A program made the translations under genes and the position numbers. Of a stretch of 64,000 nt of DNA, positions 9,429 through 17,850 are shown in pieces; within the stretch, counting starts at the first letter, position 1, and every line of letters starts with the position of its first letter. Below the pieces are notes generated by a model, which was not told the DNA's origin, ran no database searches, and worked only from the letters and a program-made list of their open reading frames with translations. This DNA is from Ralstonia sp. UBA689 (lineage in GTDB: Bacteria > Pseudomonadota > Gammaproteobacteria > Burkholderiales > Burkholderiaceae). The stretch is from positions 27,047-91,046 of the forward strand of contig NZ_DBMV01000005.1 of the NCBI RefSeq assembly GCF_002298975.1, read 5' to 3'.

Positions 9429-9663
9429 CGCTGCGTCAAGTATTTGCCTAAAAAGTCAGCATTTGGTCAAGAGTGAGGCCCCGCCAGCATCACGGCGGAG
9501 TGGTTCAGCTTATGCCGATTGAAAAAATTCATCGGTAAATCGTCAGAAAACTGCTGGAGTGAGGGATATCAGGCATGGTTTTCCTGTGCCATTACTTCTA
9601 AAATGTGTCCAAAATTTCCTATTACATTCGGTCATCGGTTCGCCAAAGCCGGGGAGCATCGAC

Positions 9664-9915
9664 ATGCCAGGTCCGAACACCGCCCCTCACACCCGCTCTC
9701 AAGCGGATGTCCCTGAGTCAGCGCCTACGCGCCGCCGCTTTCTGATGGGTGCCGCCGTGGCCGCTGCCGCTGCCGGTACCGCCGCCACGGCCGGACATCT
9801 CGCACAGGCGCCGATCGCCTCTGCCGCGCCGCAAGCCGAGCCCGCCGCTGACGACGCCTCGGGCTACCGCCTGACCGAGCACATCCGCAAGTACTACAAG
9901 ACGACGTGGATCTGA
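9664..9915 (+). CDS. Small Tat-signal protein of the formate dehydrogenase region
   Basis: 83 residues. An N-terminal hydrophilic stretch leads to the twin-arginine motif TRRRFLMGAAVAAAAAG near residues 20-36, and the protein ends GYRLTEHIRKYYKTTWI. This is the pattern of the 'formate dehydrogenase region TAT target' family: short, found next to FDH genes and unsolved. Start at 9664 is supported by GGGGAGC upstream. The preceding 235 bases (9429-9663) are AT-richer and may hold a promoter, splitting accessory from structural genes. Confidence 0.85.
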   Translation: MPGPNTAPHTRSQADVPESAPTRRRFLMGAAVAAAAAGTAATAGHLAQAPIASAAPQAEPAADDASGYRLTEHIRKYYKTTWI

Positions 9916-9988
9916 TGCAGCTTCGCCGGCATTCGCCGCGCTTGCCGCATCGACCAATCCACGTCCTTCACATCTTCAGGTGACCCCC

Positions 9989-12985
9989 ATGCTTCTGACC
10001 CGCAAACCGGCGGTACAGGACACCAAGACCGCCCAGGCACGCCGCCAGGGCGCCGCATCGCTTACCGGCAGCTTGGCGCGCAGCCTGGCCGGCGCGCTGC
10101 CGACCATGGACCGCCGTACCTTCCTCAAGCGCTCCGGCATTGGCGTGGGCGCGGGGCTGGCGGCCACGCAGCTCTCGCTGGTGAAGAGATCGGTGGTGGG
10201 CGAGGCCCGGGCAGCGGAAGGCAAGGGCGATATCGTCGTGCGCCGCACGGTGTGCTCGCACTGCTCGGTCGGCTGCTCGGTGGATGCCGTCGTGCAGAAC
10301 GGCGTGTGGGTGCGCCAGGAGCCGGTGTTCGATTCGCCGATCAACATGGGCGCGCACTGCGCCAAGGGCGCCGCGCTGCGCGAGCACGGCCACGGCGAGT
10401 ACCGCCTCAAGACGCCGATGAAACTTGTCGACGGCCGCTACCAACGCATCAGCTGGGAGCAGGCGCTCAACGAGATCGTCGAGAAGATGAAGACGATCCG
10501 CCAGGAGACGGGGCCGGATTCGTTCTTCTTCGTCGGCTCGTCCAAGCACAGCAACGAGCAGTCGTATCTGCTGCGCAAGTGGGTGTCGTTCTTCGGCACC
10601 AACAACTGCGATCACCAGGCGCGCATCTGCCACAGCACCACGGTGGCGGGTGTGGCAAACACCTGGGGCTACGGTGCGATGACCAACTCGTACAACGACA
10701 TGCAGAACGCCAAGTGCGCGCTGTATATCGGCTCGAATGCGGCAGAAGCGCACCCGGTGTCGATGCTGCATCTGCTGCATGCCAAGGAAACCGGCTGCAA
10801 GGTCATCGTGGTGGACCCGCGCTACACGCGAACGGCGGCCAAGTCCGATGAGTACGTGCGCATCCGCTCGGGCACTGATATCGCATTCCTGTTCGGCGTG
10901 CTGTACCACATCTTCAAGAATGGCTGGGAAGACAAGCAATACCTGCACGATCGCGTCTACGGCATGGACAAGGTGCGCGAGGAAGTGCTCGCCAAGTGGA
11001 CACCGGACAAGGTCGAAGAGGTCTGTGGCGTGCCCGAGGCGCAGGTGCATAAAGTTGCCGAGATGATGGCGATGAACCGTCCAAGCACGCTGGTGTGGTG
11101 CATGGGCCAGACGCAGCACACCATTGGCAACGCTATCGTGCGTGCATCGTGCATCGTGCAACTGGCGCTGGGCAACATCGGCAAGTCGGGTGGCGGCGCC
11201 AACATCTTCCGCGGCCACGACAACGTGCAGGGCGCGACTGACGTCGGCCCGAACCCGGATTCGCTGCCGGGCTATTACGGCTTGGCCGCTGGCGCGTGGA
11301 AGCACTTTGCATCGGTGTGGGGCGTCGATTACGACTGGATCAAGGGCCGCTTCGCCTCGCAGGCGATGATGGAAAAATCCGGCACGACGGTGTCGCGCTG
11401 GATCGACGCGGTGCTTGAGAAGAACGAGCTGATCGACCAGGACAACAACGTCCGCGCGGTCTTCTACTGGGGCCACGCGCCCAACTCGCAGACGCGCGGG
11501 CTGGAGATGAAGCGCGCGCTCGACAAGCTCGACCTGCTGGTGGTGGTCGACCCATATCCGTCGGCCACGGCCGCGATGGCCAACATGCCCGCCGCGGACG
11601 GCACGCCACCGAATCCGAACCGTAGCGTCTACCTGCTGCCCGCTGCCACGCAGTTCGAAACGTCGGGCTCGTGCACGGCGTCGAACCGCTCGCTGCAATG
11701 GCGCGAGAAGGTGATCGAGCCGCTGTTCGAATCGCAGCCGGACCACGTCATCATGCAGGCCTTTGCGGACCGCCTCGGCTTCGGTAAGGAACTGTCGAAG
11801 AACTGCAAAATTACCGAATACAAGCGCGCAGGCATGACCTGGCGCGAGCCCGAGATCGAGTCGATCCTGCGCGAGATCAACCGCGGCAACTGGACCATCG
11901 GCTACACCGGTCAATCGCCGGAGCGCCTGAAGGCCCACATGCGCAACATGCACCTGTTCGACGTGCGCACGCTGCGCTGCAGGGGCGGCAAGGATCCGGA
12001 AACCGGCTATGACCTCACCGGCGATTACTTTGGCCTGCCGTGGCCGTGCTATGGCACGCCGGAACTCAAGCATCCGGGCTCGCCCAATCTGTATGACACC
12101 AGCAAGCACGTGATGGACGGCGGCGGCAACTTTCGCGCCAACTTCGGCGTGGAGCGCGATGGTGTGAGCCTGCTGGCCGAAGACGGCTCGCACTCACTGG
12201 GCGCGGATTTGACCACCGGCTACCCCGAGTTCGACCACGTGTTCCTCAAGAAGCTCGGCTGGTGGGACGACCTGACCGAAGCCGAAAAGAAGGCCGCCGA
12301 GGGCAAGAACTGGAAGACGGACCTGTCCGGCGGTATCCAGCGTGTGGCGATGAAGCACGGCTGCCACCCATTCGGCAACGCCAAGGCGCGCGCCATCGTG
12401 TGGAACTTCCCTGACGCCATCCCGCAGCACCGGGAGCCGTTGTATTCCACGCGGCCCGACATGGTCGCCAAGTACCCGACGCACGACGACAAGAAGGCTT
12501 TCTGGCGCTTGCCCACGCTGTACAAGACGGTGCAGCAGCGCAATATCGAGAACAAGGTCTACGAGAAATTCCCGATCATCCTCACCTCCGGCCGCCTGGT
12601 GGAGTACGAGGGCGGCGGCGAGGAAACGCGCTCCAACCCGTGGCTGGCTGAGTTGCAGCAGGAGAACTTTGTCGAAATCAACCCGAAGGCCGCGGCTGAC
12701 CGGGGCATTCGCCACAACGATTTCGTCTGGGTCAAGACGCCGACCGGCGCCCAGATCAAGGTGCGCGCGCTGGTAACGGAGCGCGTGGGCGCGGACCACG
12801 CCTTCATCCCTTTCCACTTCTCGGGCTGGTGGCAGGGCAAGGATTTGCTCGGCTACTACCCGGAAGGCGCCCACCCGATCGTGCGCGGCGAGGCCGTCAA
12901 CACGGCCACCACCTACGGCTACGACTCGGTGACGATGATGCAGGAAACGAAAACGACGGTCTGCCAGATCGAGCGTTTCGCATAA
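9989..12985 (+). CDS. fdhA: Formate dehydrogenase catalytic (molybdopterin) subunit
   Basis: 998 residues. Oxidises formate to CO2 in the periplasm at a bis-MGD Mo/W centre. A 39-residue leader precedes the Tat motif RRTFLKRSGIG. Then comes a [4Fe-4S] site (CSHCSVGC...HCAKG, about residues 91-125). The active-site residue is Cys-214 in ICHSTTVAG, in place of selenocysteine. The molybdopterin dinucleotide-binding domain fills the C-terminal ~150 residues. Start chosen at ATG 9989, preceded by AGGTG; a GTG at 9980 overlaps that site. An ATG at 10106 would begin exactly at the Tat signal. It forms a complex with the beta and gamma subunits downstream. Confidence 0.96.
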   Translation: MLLTRKPAVQDTKTAQARRQGAASLTGSLARSLAGALPTMDRRTFLKRSGIGVGAGLAATQLSLVKRSVVGEARAAEGKGDIVVRRTVCSHCSVGCSVDAVVQNGVWVRQEPVFDSPINMGAHCAKGAALREHGHGEYRLKTPMKLVDGRYQRISWEQALNEIVEKMKTIRQETGPDSFFFVGSSKHSNEQSYLLRKWVSFFGTNNCDHQARICHSTTVAGVANTWGYGAMTNSYNDMQNAKCALYIGSNAAEAHPVSMLHLLHAKETGCKVIVVDPRYTRTAAKSDEYVRIRSGTDIAFLFGVLYHIFKNGWEDKQYLHDRVYGMDKVREEVLAKWTPDKVEEVCGVPEAQVHKVAEMMAMNRPSTLVWCMGQTQHTIGNAIVRASCIVQLALGNIGKSGGGANIFRGHDNVQGATDVGPNPDSLPGYYGLAAGAWKHFASVWGVDYDWIKGRFASQAMMEKSGTTVSRWIDAVLEKNELIDQDNNVRAVFYWGHAPNSQTRGLEMKRALDKLDLLVVVDPYPSATAAMANMPAADGTPPNPNRSVYLLPAATQFETSGSCTASNRSLQWREKVIEPLFESQPDHVIMQAFADRLGFGKELSKNCKITEYKRAGMTWREPEIESILREINRGNWTIGYTGQSPERLKAHMRNMHLFDVRTLRCRGGKDPETGYDLTGDYFGLPWPCYGTPELKHPGSPNLYDTSKHVMDGGGNFRANFGVERDGVSLLAEDGSHSLGADLTTGYPEFDHVFLKKLGWWDDLTEAEKKAAEGKNWKTDLSGGIQRVAMKHGCHPFGNAKARAIVWNFPDAIPQHREPLYSTRPDMVAKYPTHDDKKAFWRLPTLYKTVQQRNIENKVYEKFPIILTSGRLVEYEGGGEETRSNPWLAELQQENFVEINPKAAADRGIRHNDFVWVKTPTGAQIKVRALVTERVGADHAFIPFHFSGWWQGKDLLGYYPEGAHPIVRGEAVNTATTYGYDSVTMMQETKTTVCQIERFA

Positions 12986-12997
12986 CGGGGAGCGATC

Positions 12998-13666
12998 ATG
13001 GCACGCATGAAATTCATCTGTGACAGCGAGCGCTGCATCGAATGCAACGCTTGCGCCACGGCCTGCAAGAACGAACACGAGGTGCCCTGGGGCGTCAACC
13101 GGCGCCGTGTGGTCACCATCAACGACGGCATGATCGGCGCGGAGAAATCCATCTCCGTGGCGTGCATGCACTGCTCCGATGCGCCGTGCATGGCAGTCTG
13201 CCCGGTCGACTGTTTCTACCGCACCGAAGACGGCGTGGTGTTGCACGACAAGGACGTCTGCATCGGCTGCGGCTACTGCTCGTATGCGTGTCCGTTCGGC
13301 GCGCCGCAGTTCCCGAGCCAAGGCACGTTCGGCGTGCGCGGCAAGATGGACAAATGCACGTTCTGCGCGGGCGGCCCGGAAAAGAACGGCAGCGAGGAAG
13401 AGTTCGAGAAGTACGGCCGCAACCGCCTGGCCGAAGGCAAGCTGCCGCTGTGCGCGGAGATGTGCTCGACCAAGGCGCTGCTGGGCGGTGACGGCGATGT
13501 GATTGCCGATATTTTGCGTAACCGGGTAATGAAGCGGGGGAAGGGCGCAGAGTTGTTCGGGTGGGGCACGGCTTATGGCGGTGCGCAGGGCAAGGGTGGC
13601 CAGACAACGCCGGCCACTCCAACTGCGCCCGCCGCGCCGGCTTCCACATCGGGAGCGCAATCATGA
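12998..13666 (+). CDS. fdhB: Formate dehydrogenase FDH3 beta (iron-sulfur) subunit
   Basis: 222 residues. Electron-transfer subunit with four ferredoxin-type cysteine groups: CIECNACATACK, CMHCSDAPCMAVCP, CIGCGYCSYACP and a last set in CTFCAGG...CAEMC. There is no signal peptide, so it is probably exported by piggy-back on the Tat-signal catalytic subunit. A Pro/Ala/Thr tail ends the protein. Twelve bases follow the catalytic gene, and the stop overlaps the start of the next gene (ATGA). Confidence 0.95.
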   Translation: MARMKFICDSERCIECNACATACKNEHEVPWGVNRRRVVTINDGMIGAEKSISVACMHCSDAPCMAVCPVDCFYRTEDGVVLHDKDVCIGCGYCSYACPFGAPQFPSQGTFGVRGKMDKCTFCAGGPEKNGSEEEFEKYGRNRLAEGKLPLCAEMCSTKALLGGDGDVIADILRNRVMKRGKGAELFGWGTAYGGAQGKGGQTTPATPTAPAAPASTSGAQS

Positions 13667-13920
13667 GCCCGCATGTGAGCCTACGTGTGCGATCGACCGG
13701 CCTGCTGATCGCCCTGGGCACCTTGCTGCTGCTGTCCGCCTGCGGCGAGCGCGCGCAGACCGCTGTCGCTTCGCACCGCAAGGACGATGCACCCGCCTAC
13801 AAGGGCGCGGAAGGCGATCCGTTCATGGCCAAGAACTGGACGCCCGGCGACCGTACGAGCTGGGAGAACCAGATCCGCGCGCGCGGCCAGTACCAGAACG
13901 AGTACAACAAGACGCCATGA
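13663..13920 (+). CDS. Small lipoprotein inside the formate dehydrogenase operon
   Basis: 85 residues. Signal peptide ending in lipobox LLLSAC. The mature part of about 55 residues contains FMAKNWTPGDRTSWENQIRARGQYQNEY. It overlaps the beta-subunit stop by ATGA, and its own stop lies beside the gamma-subunit start, so all are translationally linked. I do not recognise the family. Its position suggests a membrane-attached periplasmic part of the dehydrogenase complex; this is inference. Confidence 0.75.
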   Translation: MSPHVSLRVRSTGLLIALGTLLLLSACGERAQTAVASHRKDDAPAYKGAEGDPFMAKNWTPGDRTSWENQIRARGQYQNEYNKTP

Positions 13921-13943
13921 CGCGCGCGAGCGGAGGTCCATCC

Positions 13944-15098
13944 ATGGGCACTTCTTGGAAACACTGGGCGATGGCGGTGCTGCTCGGCGGCATGGCGGCA
14001 ATCGCTGGTGCGCAGCAGCCAGCCAGCGCGCCCGCCGGTGCGGCGCCTGTCAATCCGGCGGTGCAGCCGGCACAGCCGTTTTCCAACGTCGTTTCGGAAA
14101 ACGTCTTCAACCTGACCAAGCGTGATCTTGCCAAAGAGGCGCAAGACCAGAAGGCGCGTCGCGTCGATCAGCCCGGCAACAACGCGCCGGTCTGGCGCGA
14201 GGTGAATTCCGATCAAGCGCACTACGCGAGCATTCCCGGGCTGGAGGCCGGCGTGCTGATCCAGCGCACCGGCCAGAAATGGCGACTATTCCGCAACGGC
14301 GTCATCACGGTGTGGGGCGGTTGGCTGATCGTGCTTGTGCCGCTGGCCATCCTGGGCTTCTTCCTGTGGAAGGGCCAGATTCGCCTGAAGGAAGCGCCCA
14401 CGGGCCGCAAGATCGAACGCTTCACTCCCACTGAGCGCTATGTGCACTGGACTATGGCCATCTCGTTCGTCACGCTGGGCGTGTCGGGCATCGTCATGCT
14501 GTGGGGCAAGCATTTCCTGTTGCCGATCCTGGGTCACCAGTTGTTCGGCTGGCTGACCTATGTGCTGAAGAATCTGCACAACCTGATCGGGCCGTTGTTC
14601 ACGGTCAGCATCATCGTGGCGTTTGTCATGTGGGTGCGGGACAACCTGCCGCGCGGGATCGACCTGCAATGGGTGCTCAAGGCAGGCGGCTTGTTTGGCG
14701 GGGGGCACGAGCCGCCGTCGCACCGCTTCAATGCCGGTGAGAAACTCTGGTTCTGGGGCGGCCTCGTCCTGTTCGGGCTGATCCTGTCGGCCTCGGGCTG
14801 GGTACTCGACCGCATCGTCCCGGGCGTTGACTACTACCGCAGCACGATGCAACTGGCCGAGATCATCCACGCCATCGCGGCGGTGGGCATGATTTGTCTC
14901 TCGCTGGGGCATATCTACATGGGCACGATCGGCATGGAGGGTGCCTACCGCGCCATGCGCGACGGTTACGTCGACGAGGCCTGGGCCAAGGAGCACCACG
15001 AGCTCTGGTACGACGACATCAAGGCTGGCAAGATTCCGGCACAGCGCTCGCAACCGCCCGCGCCGCCGGCGCCGAGCGAACAGCCCGCCAAGCCGTGA
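13944..15098 (+). CDS. fdhC: Formate dehydrogenase gamma (cytochrome b556) subunit
   Basis: 384 residues. Membrane anchor that takes electrons through haem b to the quinone pool. A cleavable signal (MGTSWKHWAMAVLLGG...AGAQQ) is followed by a Pro/Ala-rich periplasmic stretch, then about five membrane helices. Likely haem histidines lie in RYVHWTMAISF, LHNLIGPLF, IIHAIAAVGM and SLGHIYMGTIG. Start at ATG 13944 has GGAGG seven bases upstream; ATG 13917 overlaps the lipoprotein stop. Confidence 0.95.
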   Translation: MGTSWKHWAMAVLLGGMAAIAGAQQPASAPAGAAPVNPAVQPAQPFSNVVSENVFNLTKRDLAKEAQDQKARRVDQPGNNAPVWREVNSDQAHYASIPGLEAGVLIQRTGQKWRLFRNGVITVWGGWLIVLVPLAILGFFLWKGQIRLKEAPTGRKIERFTPTERYVHWTMAISFVTLGVSGIVMLWGKHFLLPILGHQLFGWLTYVLKNLHNLIGPLFTVSIIVAFVMWVRDNLPRGIDLQWVLKAGGLFGGGHEPPSHRFNAGEKLWFWGGLVLFGLILSASGWVLDRIVPGVDYYRSTMQLAEIIHAIAAVGMICLSLGHIYMGTIGMEGAYRAMRDGYVDEAWAKEHHELWYDDIKAGKIPAQRSQPPAPPAPSEQPAKP

Positions 15099-15133
15099 TG
15101 CGGCCGACCGCCATCGATTCAAGGAACCTCACC

Positions 15134-15463
15134 ATGCATTTCTCTGCAATGACGCGCGCCGTCGGTATGACGCTTGCTGCCGCCGTGTTGGGTTTGGCGA
15201 GCGCGGCGGCCGGCGCCAAGCTGCCGGCGCCCACCGAAGAACAGAAGGCCAAGGCGGTGGTGGACAAGGCCAAGGCTGCCTGGAGCGACAAGGTGGCCGC
15301 GTTCCAGTTGTGCAAAGCGCAGGACAAGGCGGCAGCGGCCTATCAGGCCAGTGGCAAGGGGGCACATACGCAATCGGGGGCACCGTGCGCTGATCCGGGG
15401 CCGTTCGTGCCTCCCGCACCGGCTGCGCCCCCCGCCGCGCCGGCACCAGCCGCCAAAGGCTGA
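15134..15463 (+). CDS. Small exported two-cysteine protein after the gamma subunit
   Basis: 109 residues. Signal peptide with likely cleavage after SAAAGA near residue 28. An alanine/lysine-rich helix follows, with two cysteines (QLCKAQDK and GAPCADPG, 34 residues apart) that could form one disulfide. A Pro/Ala tail ends it. AAGGAA lies upstream of ATG 15134. I do not recognise the family; it looks like the last gene of the formate dehydrogenase structural block and is presumably periplasmic. Confidence 0.65.
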   Translation: MHFSAMTRAVGMTLAAAVLGLASAAAGAKLPAPTEEQKAKAVVDKAKAAWSDKVAAFQLCKAQDKAAAAYQASGKGAHTQSGAPCADPGPFVPPAPAAPPAAPAPAAKG

Positions 15464-15541
15464 TCCGGCGCCGATGTTGCGAGTTCATCATCCGGCAGTA
15501 CAATCGTCCGCTCGCAAGTGAACCCTGACTGGAGGTGACAC

Positions 15542-16084
15542 ATGAAGCAACTCATGATTGGACTTGCCGTGATCGGCCTAATGGCTGGCTGCGCATCGAA
15601 TACCGCGTCGACGGCCAAGGCGGCCGACGGAGCCATGGCGGCTTCGGCCGTGCTGGCGGCCAAGAGCGGCAGCACTGTGCAAGGTAGCGTGAAGCTGGTG
15701 CAGCAGGGCGACAATCGGGTTGCCATGGCCGTGGACATTTCCGGCCTGCCGGCCAACGGCATGTTCGGTTTCCACGTACATGAGAAGGGCGATTGCTCCT
15801 CGGCCGACGGCATGAGCGCAGGTGGCCACTTCAACCCGACCGGCCAGCAACATGGTGACCCGCGCAGCGGGCCGCACCACGCCGGCGACATCCCGATGCT
15901 GCAATCCGATGCCAACGGCAAGGCCGTCGGCTCCATCGTCCTCTCCGGCGTGACGCTTACGCCAGGGTCTACCAGCCTAGTCGGCCATGCGCTGGTCGTG
16001 CACTCCGGCAAGGATGACTATGTGACCCAGCCCACCGGCAATTCCGGCGGGCGCATCGCCTGCGGCGTGATCGTGGCCAACTAA
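15542..16084 (+). CDS. sodC: Cu/Zn superoxide dismutase-family lipoprotein
   Basis: 180 residues. Lipobox LMAGC (Cys17). The sandwich fold shows the copper ligands FHVHEKGDC, a zinc loop with HFNPTGQQHG and PHHAGD, and the final GNSGGRIACGV that pairs the conserved disulfide. It should detoxify superoxide in the periplasm from the outer or inner membrane. GGAGG precedes ATG 15542. It lies between the FDH subunit genes and fdhD, with its own terminator, and could protect the oxygen-sensitive enzyme; that purpose is inference. Confidence 0.93.
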   Translation: MKQLMIGLAVIGLMAGCASNTASTAKAADGAMAASAVLAAKSGSTVQGSVKLVQQGDNRVAMAVDISGLPANGMFGFHVHEKGDCSSADGMSAGGHFNPTGQQHGDPRSGPHHAGDIPMLQSDANGKAVGSIVLSGVTLTPGSTSLVGHALVVHSGKDDYVTQPTGNSGGRIACGVIVAN

Positions 16085-16133
16085 GACTGGGCCCGCACGC
16101 GGCGCCTGCTTTGGCGGGCGCCGGCCGCATACC

Positions 16134-16163
16134 AATGCGCACGCTTGCCGTGCGCATTTTTAT
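16134..16163 (+). terminator. Terminator after sodC
   Basis: Stem AATGCGCACG, loop CTTGC, stem CGTGCGCATT, followed by TTTATTTG. It ends just before fdhD, so fdhD probably gets reduced readthrough or its own promoter. Confidence 0.8.
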
Positions 16164-16177
16164 TTGAACAGACCCCA

Positions 16178-17053
16178 ATGCCGCTGCGCCCCGAACTGAC
16201 CAACGCTTCCGTCCCCTTGCTCGATGAGGTTGATGTGCTCGACGAGCTGGGCCGCGCGCGCGCCGTCTACATCCCCGGCGAGCGGCCGCTTACGGTCTAC
16301 CTCGACAAGCGCGAGCTCGTCACCCTGATGACGCTGGGCGGCGCGCCAGAGGCCCTCGTGCTCGGCTACCTGCGCAACCAGCGCCTCGTCGGCAGCGTTG
16401 AAGAGATCGCCGCCGTGCAGGTCGACTGGGAGACCGAATCCGCCGCTGTCACCACCCGTGCCGGCATTGCCGATCTGGAAGAAAAGACCGCGCGCCGCAC
16501 CGTCACCACGGGCTGCGGGCAAGGCACTGTGTTCGGTTCGCTGATGGATGAGATCGACGCCATCCACCTGAGCCCCGAGGCGCGCATGACGCAGAGCACG
16601 CTGTACCGCGTGGTTGACACCATTCGGCTGCAGCAGTCGATTTACAAGCAGGCGGGTTCAGTGCACGGCTGCGCGCTGTTCGACGCGCAAGGCGAATTGC
16701 TGATCTTCATCGAAGACGTTGGCCGCCACAATGCCGTGGACGCCATCGCCGGCCGCATGTGGCTGGAAGGGATGGATGGCGGCGACAAGATTTTCTACAC
16801 CACCGGGCGTTTGACGTCAGAGATGGTCATCAAGGGCGCGCAGATGGGCATTCCGTTCCTGCTGTCGCGCTCCGGCGTCACGCAGATGGGCTACCAGATG
16901 GCGCAGCGGGTCAATCTGACGCTGTTTGCGCGGTGCACCGGGCGGCACTTTTTGCTCTACACCGGCCGCGACCGGTTCATCGCCGAGGCGGAGATGGCCG
17001 GCGTGGTTGGCCCGCGCGGGGAGCTGCCGCAGGCTGTGGAATCCGGTCGGTAA
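16178..17053 (+). CDS. fdhD: FdhD, formate dehydrogenase sulfur-transfer protein
   Basis: 291 residues. FdhD moves sulfur from a cysteine desulfurase to the molybdenum cofactor of formate dehydrogenase. Core motifs are TTGCGQGTVFG near residue 113 (the active-site loop, with only one of the two cysteines of the E. coli CxxC), GSVHGCALFD, EDVGRHNAVDAIAG, and TTGRLTSEMV...PFLLSRSG. The start at 16178 lies inside the tail of the sodC terminator; a TTG at 16145 would start within the hairpin and is less likely. Confidence 0.95.
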   Translation: MPLRPELTNASVPLLDEVDVLDELGRARAVYIPGERPLTVYLDKRELVTLMTLGGAPEALVLGYLRNQRLVGSVEEIAAVQVDWETESAAVTTRAGIADLEEKTARRTVTTGCGQGTVFGSLMDEIDAIHLSPEARMTQSTLYRVVDTIRLQQSIYKQAGSVHGCALFDAQGELLIFIEDVGRHNAVDAIAGRMWLEGMDGGDKIFYTTGRLTSEMVIKGAQMGIPFLLSRSGVTQMGYQMAQRVNLTLFARCTGRHFLLYTGRDRFIAEAEMAGVVGPRGELPQAVESGR

Positions 17054-17149
17054 GGCCAGTGCAAGCCATGAGCCCGCGCGGGGTTTCCCGTCACGGGTTT
17101 GGGAGTACAATCCGCGTTCTTGAGCGCCGCCCGGCCCTGCTGCCGTGAC

Positions 17150-17192
17150 CAAATGGGGACAGTTTTCGCACCGCGAAGCCTGCCCCCATTTG
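17150..17192 (+). promoter_or_regulatory. Long hairpin in front of dcd
   Basis: CAAATGGGG (17150-17158) pairs with CCCCATTTG (17184-17192). The pairing extends inwards by CAG/CTG after one mismatch and encloses a second small hairpin TTCGC-ACC-GCGAA. No T-tract follows. It lies 27 bases before the dcd start, so it may control the leader or be a small repetitive element. Confidence 0.45.
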
Positions 17193-17218
17193 TTCATCCA
17201 AAGGTACCTGGACGCTCC

Positions 17219-17785
17219 ATGAGCATCAAATCCGACAAGTGGATCCGCCGCATGGCAGAGCAGCACGGCATGATCGAGCCGTTCGAGCCTGGTCAGGTGC
17301 GCGAGTCCGAAGGCCGCCGCATCGTCTCCTACGGCACGTCGAGCTACGGCTACGACATCCGCTGCGCCGACGAATTCAAGATCTTCACCAACATCAACAG
17401 CACCATCGTCGACCCGAAGAACTTCGACGAGAAGTCGTTTGTCGACTTCAAGGGCGATGTGTGCATCATCCCGCCGAACTCGTTCGCGCTGGCCCGCACG
17501 ATGGAGTACTTCCGTATCCCGCGCACGGTGCTCACGGTGTGTCTGGGCAAGAGCACGTATGCGCGCTGCGGGATCATCGTCAATGTCACGCCGTTCGAGC
17601 CCGAATGGGAAGGCTATGTGACGCTGGAGTTCTCGAACACCACACCGCTGCCCGCCAAGATCTACGCCGGCGAGGGCTGCGCGCAGGTGCTGTTCTTCGA
17701 GAGCGACGAGGAGTGCGAGACCTCGTACAAGGATCGTGGTGGCAAGTACCAGGGTCAGCACGGCGTCACGCTGCCCAAGACCTAG
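17219..17785 (+). CDS. dcd: dCTP deaminase
   Basis: 188 residues, the usual family length. Converts dCTP to dUTP in thymidylate synthesis. Family motifs are [13 protein letters not shown] at the start, [13 protein letters not shown], the active-site [24 protein letters not shown] with the catalytic Glu, and [15 protein letters not shown]. Start chosen at ATG 17219, which gives the standard N-terminus. It is followed by the decarboxylase gene after 65 bases. Confidence 0.97.
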   Translation: MSIKSDKWIRRMAEQHGMIEPFEPGQVRESEGRRIVSYGTSSYGYDIRCADEFKIFTNINSTIVDPKNFDEKSFVDFKGDVCIIPPNSFALARTMEYFRIPRTVLTVCLGKSTYARCGIIVNVTPFEPEWEGYVTLEFSNTTPLPAKIYAGEGCAQVLFFESDEECETSYKDRGGKYQGQHGVTLPKT

Positions 17786-17850
17786 TTTTTCGTTTTCCGT
17801 TTCCGCGCGTCCGGAGCGGTGTCTTTTGTTTCATCTGTCAAGGAACTCCG

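Noticed and set aside
17239..17850. Possible N-terminal extension of the decarboxylase through the dcd gene.
   Set aside because: The frame is open but overlaps dcd out of frame; ATG 17851 has a good ribosome site and the family N-terminus.
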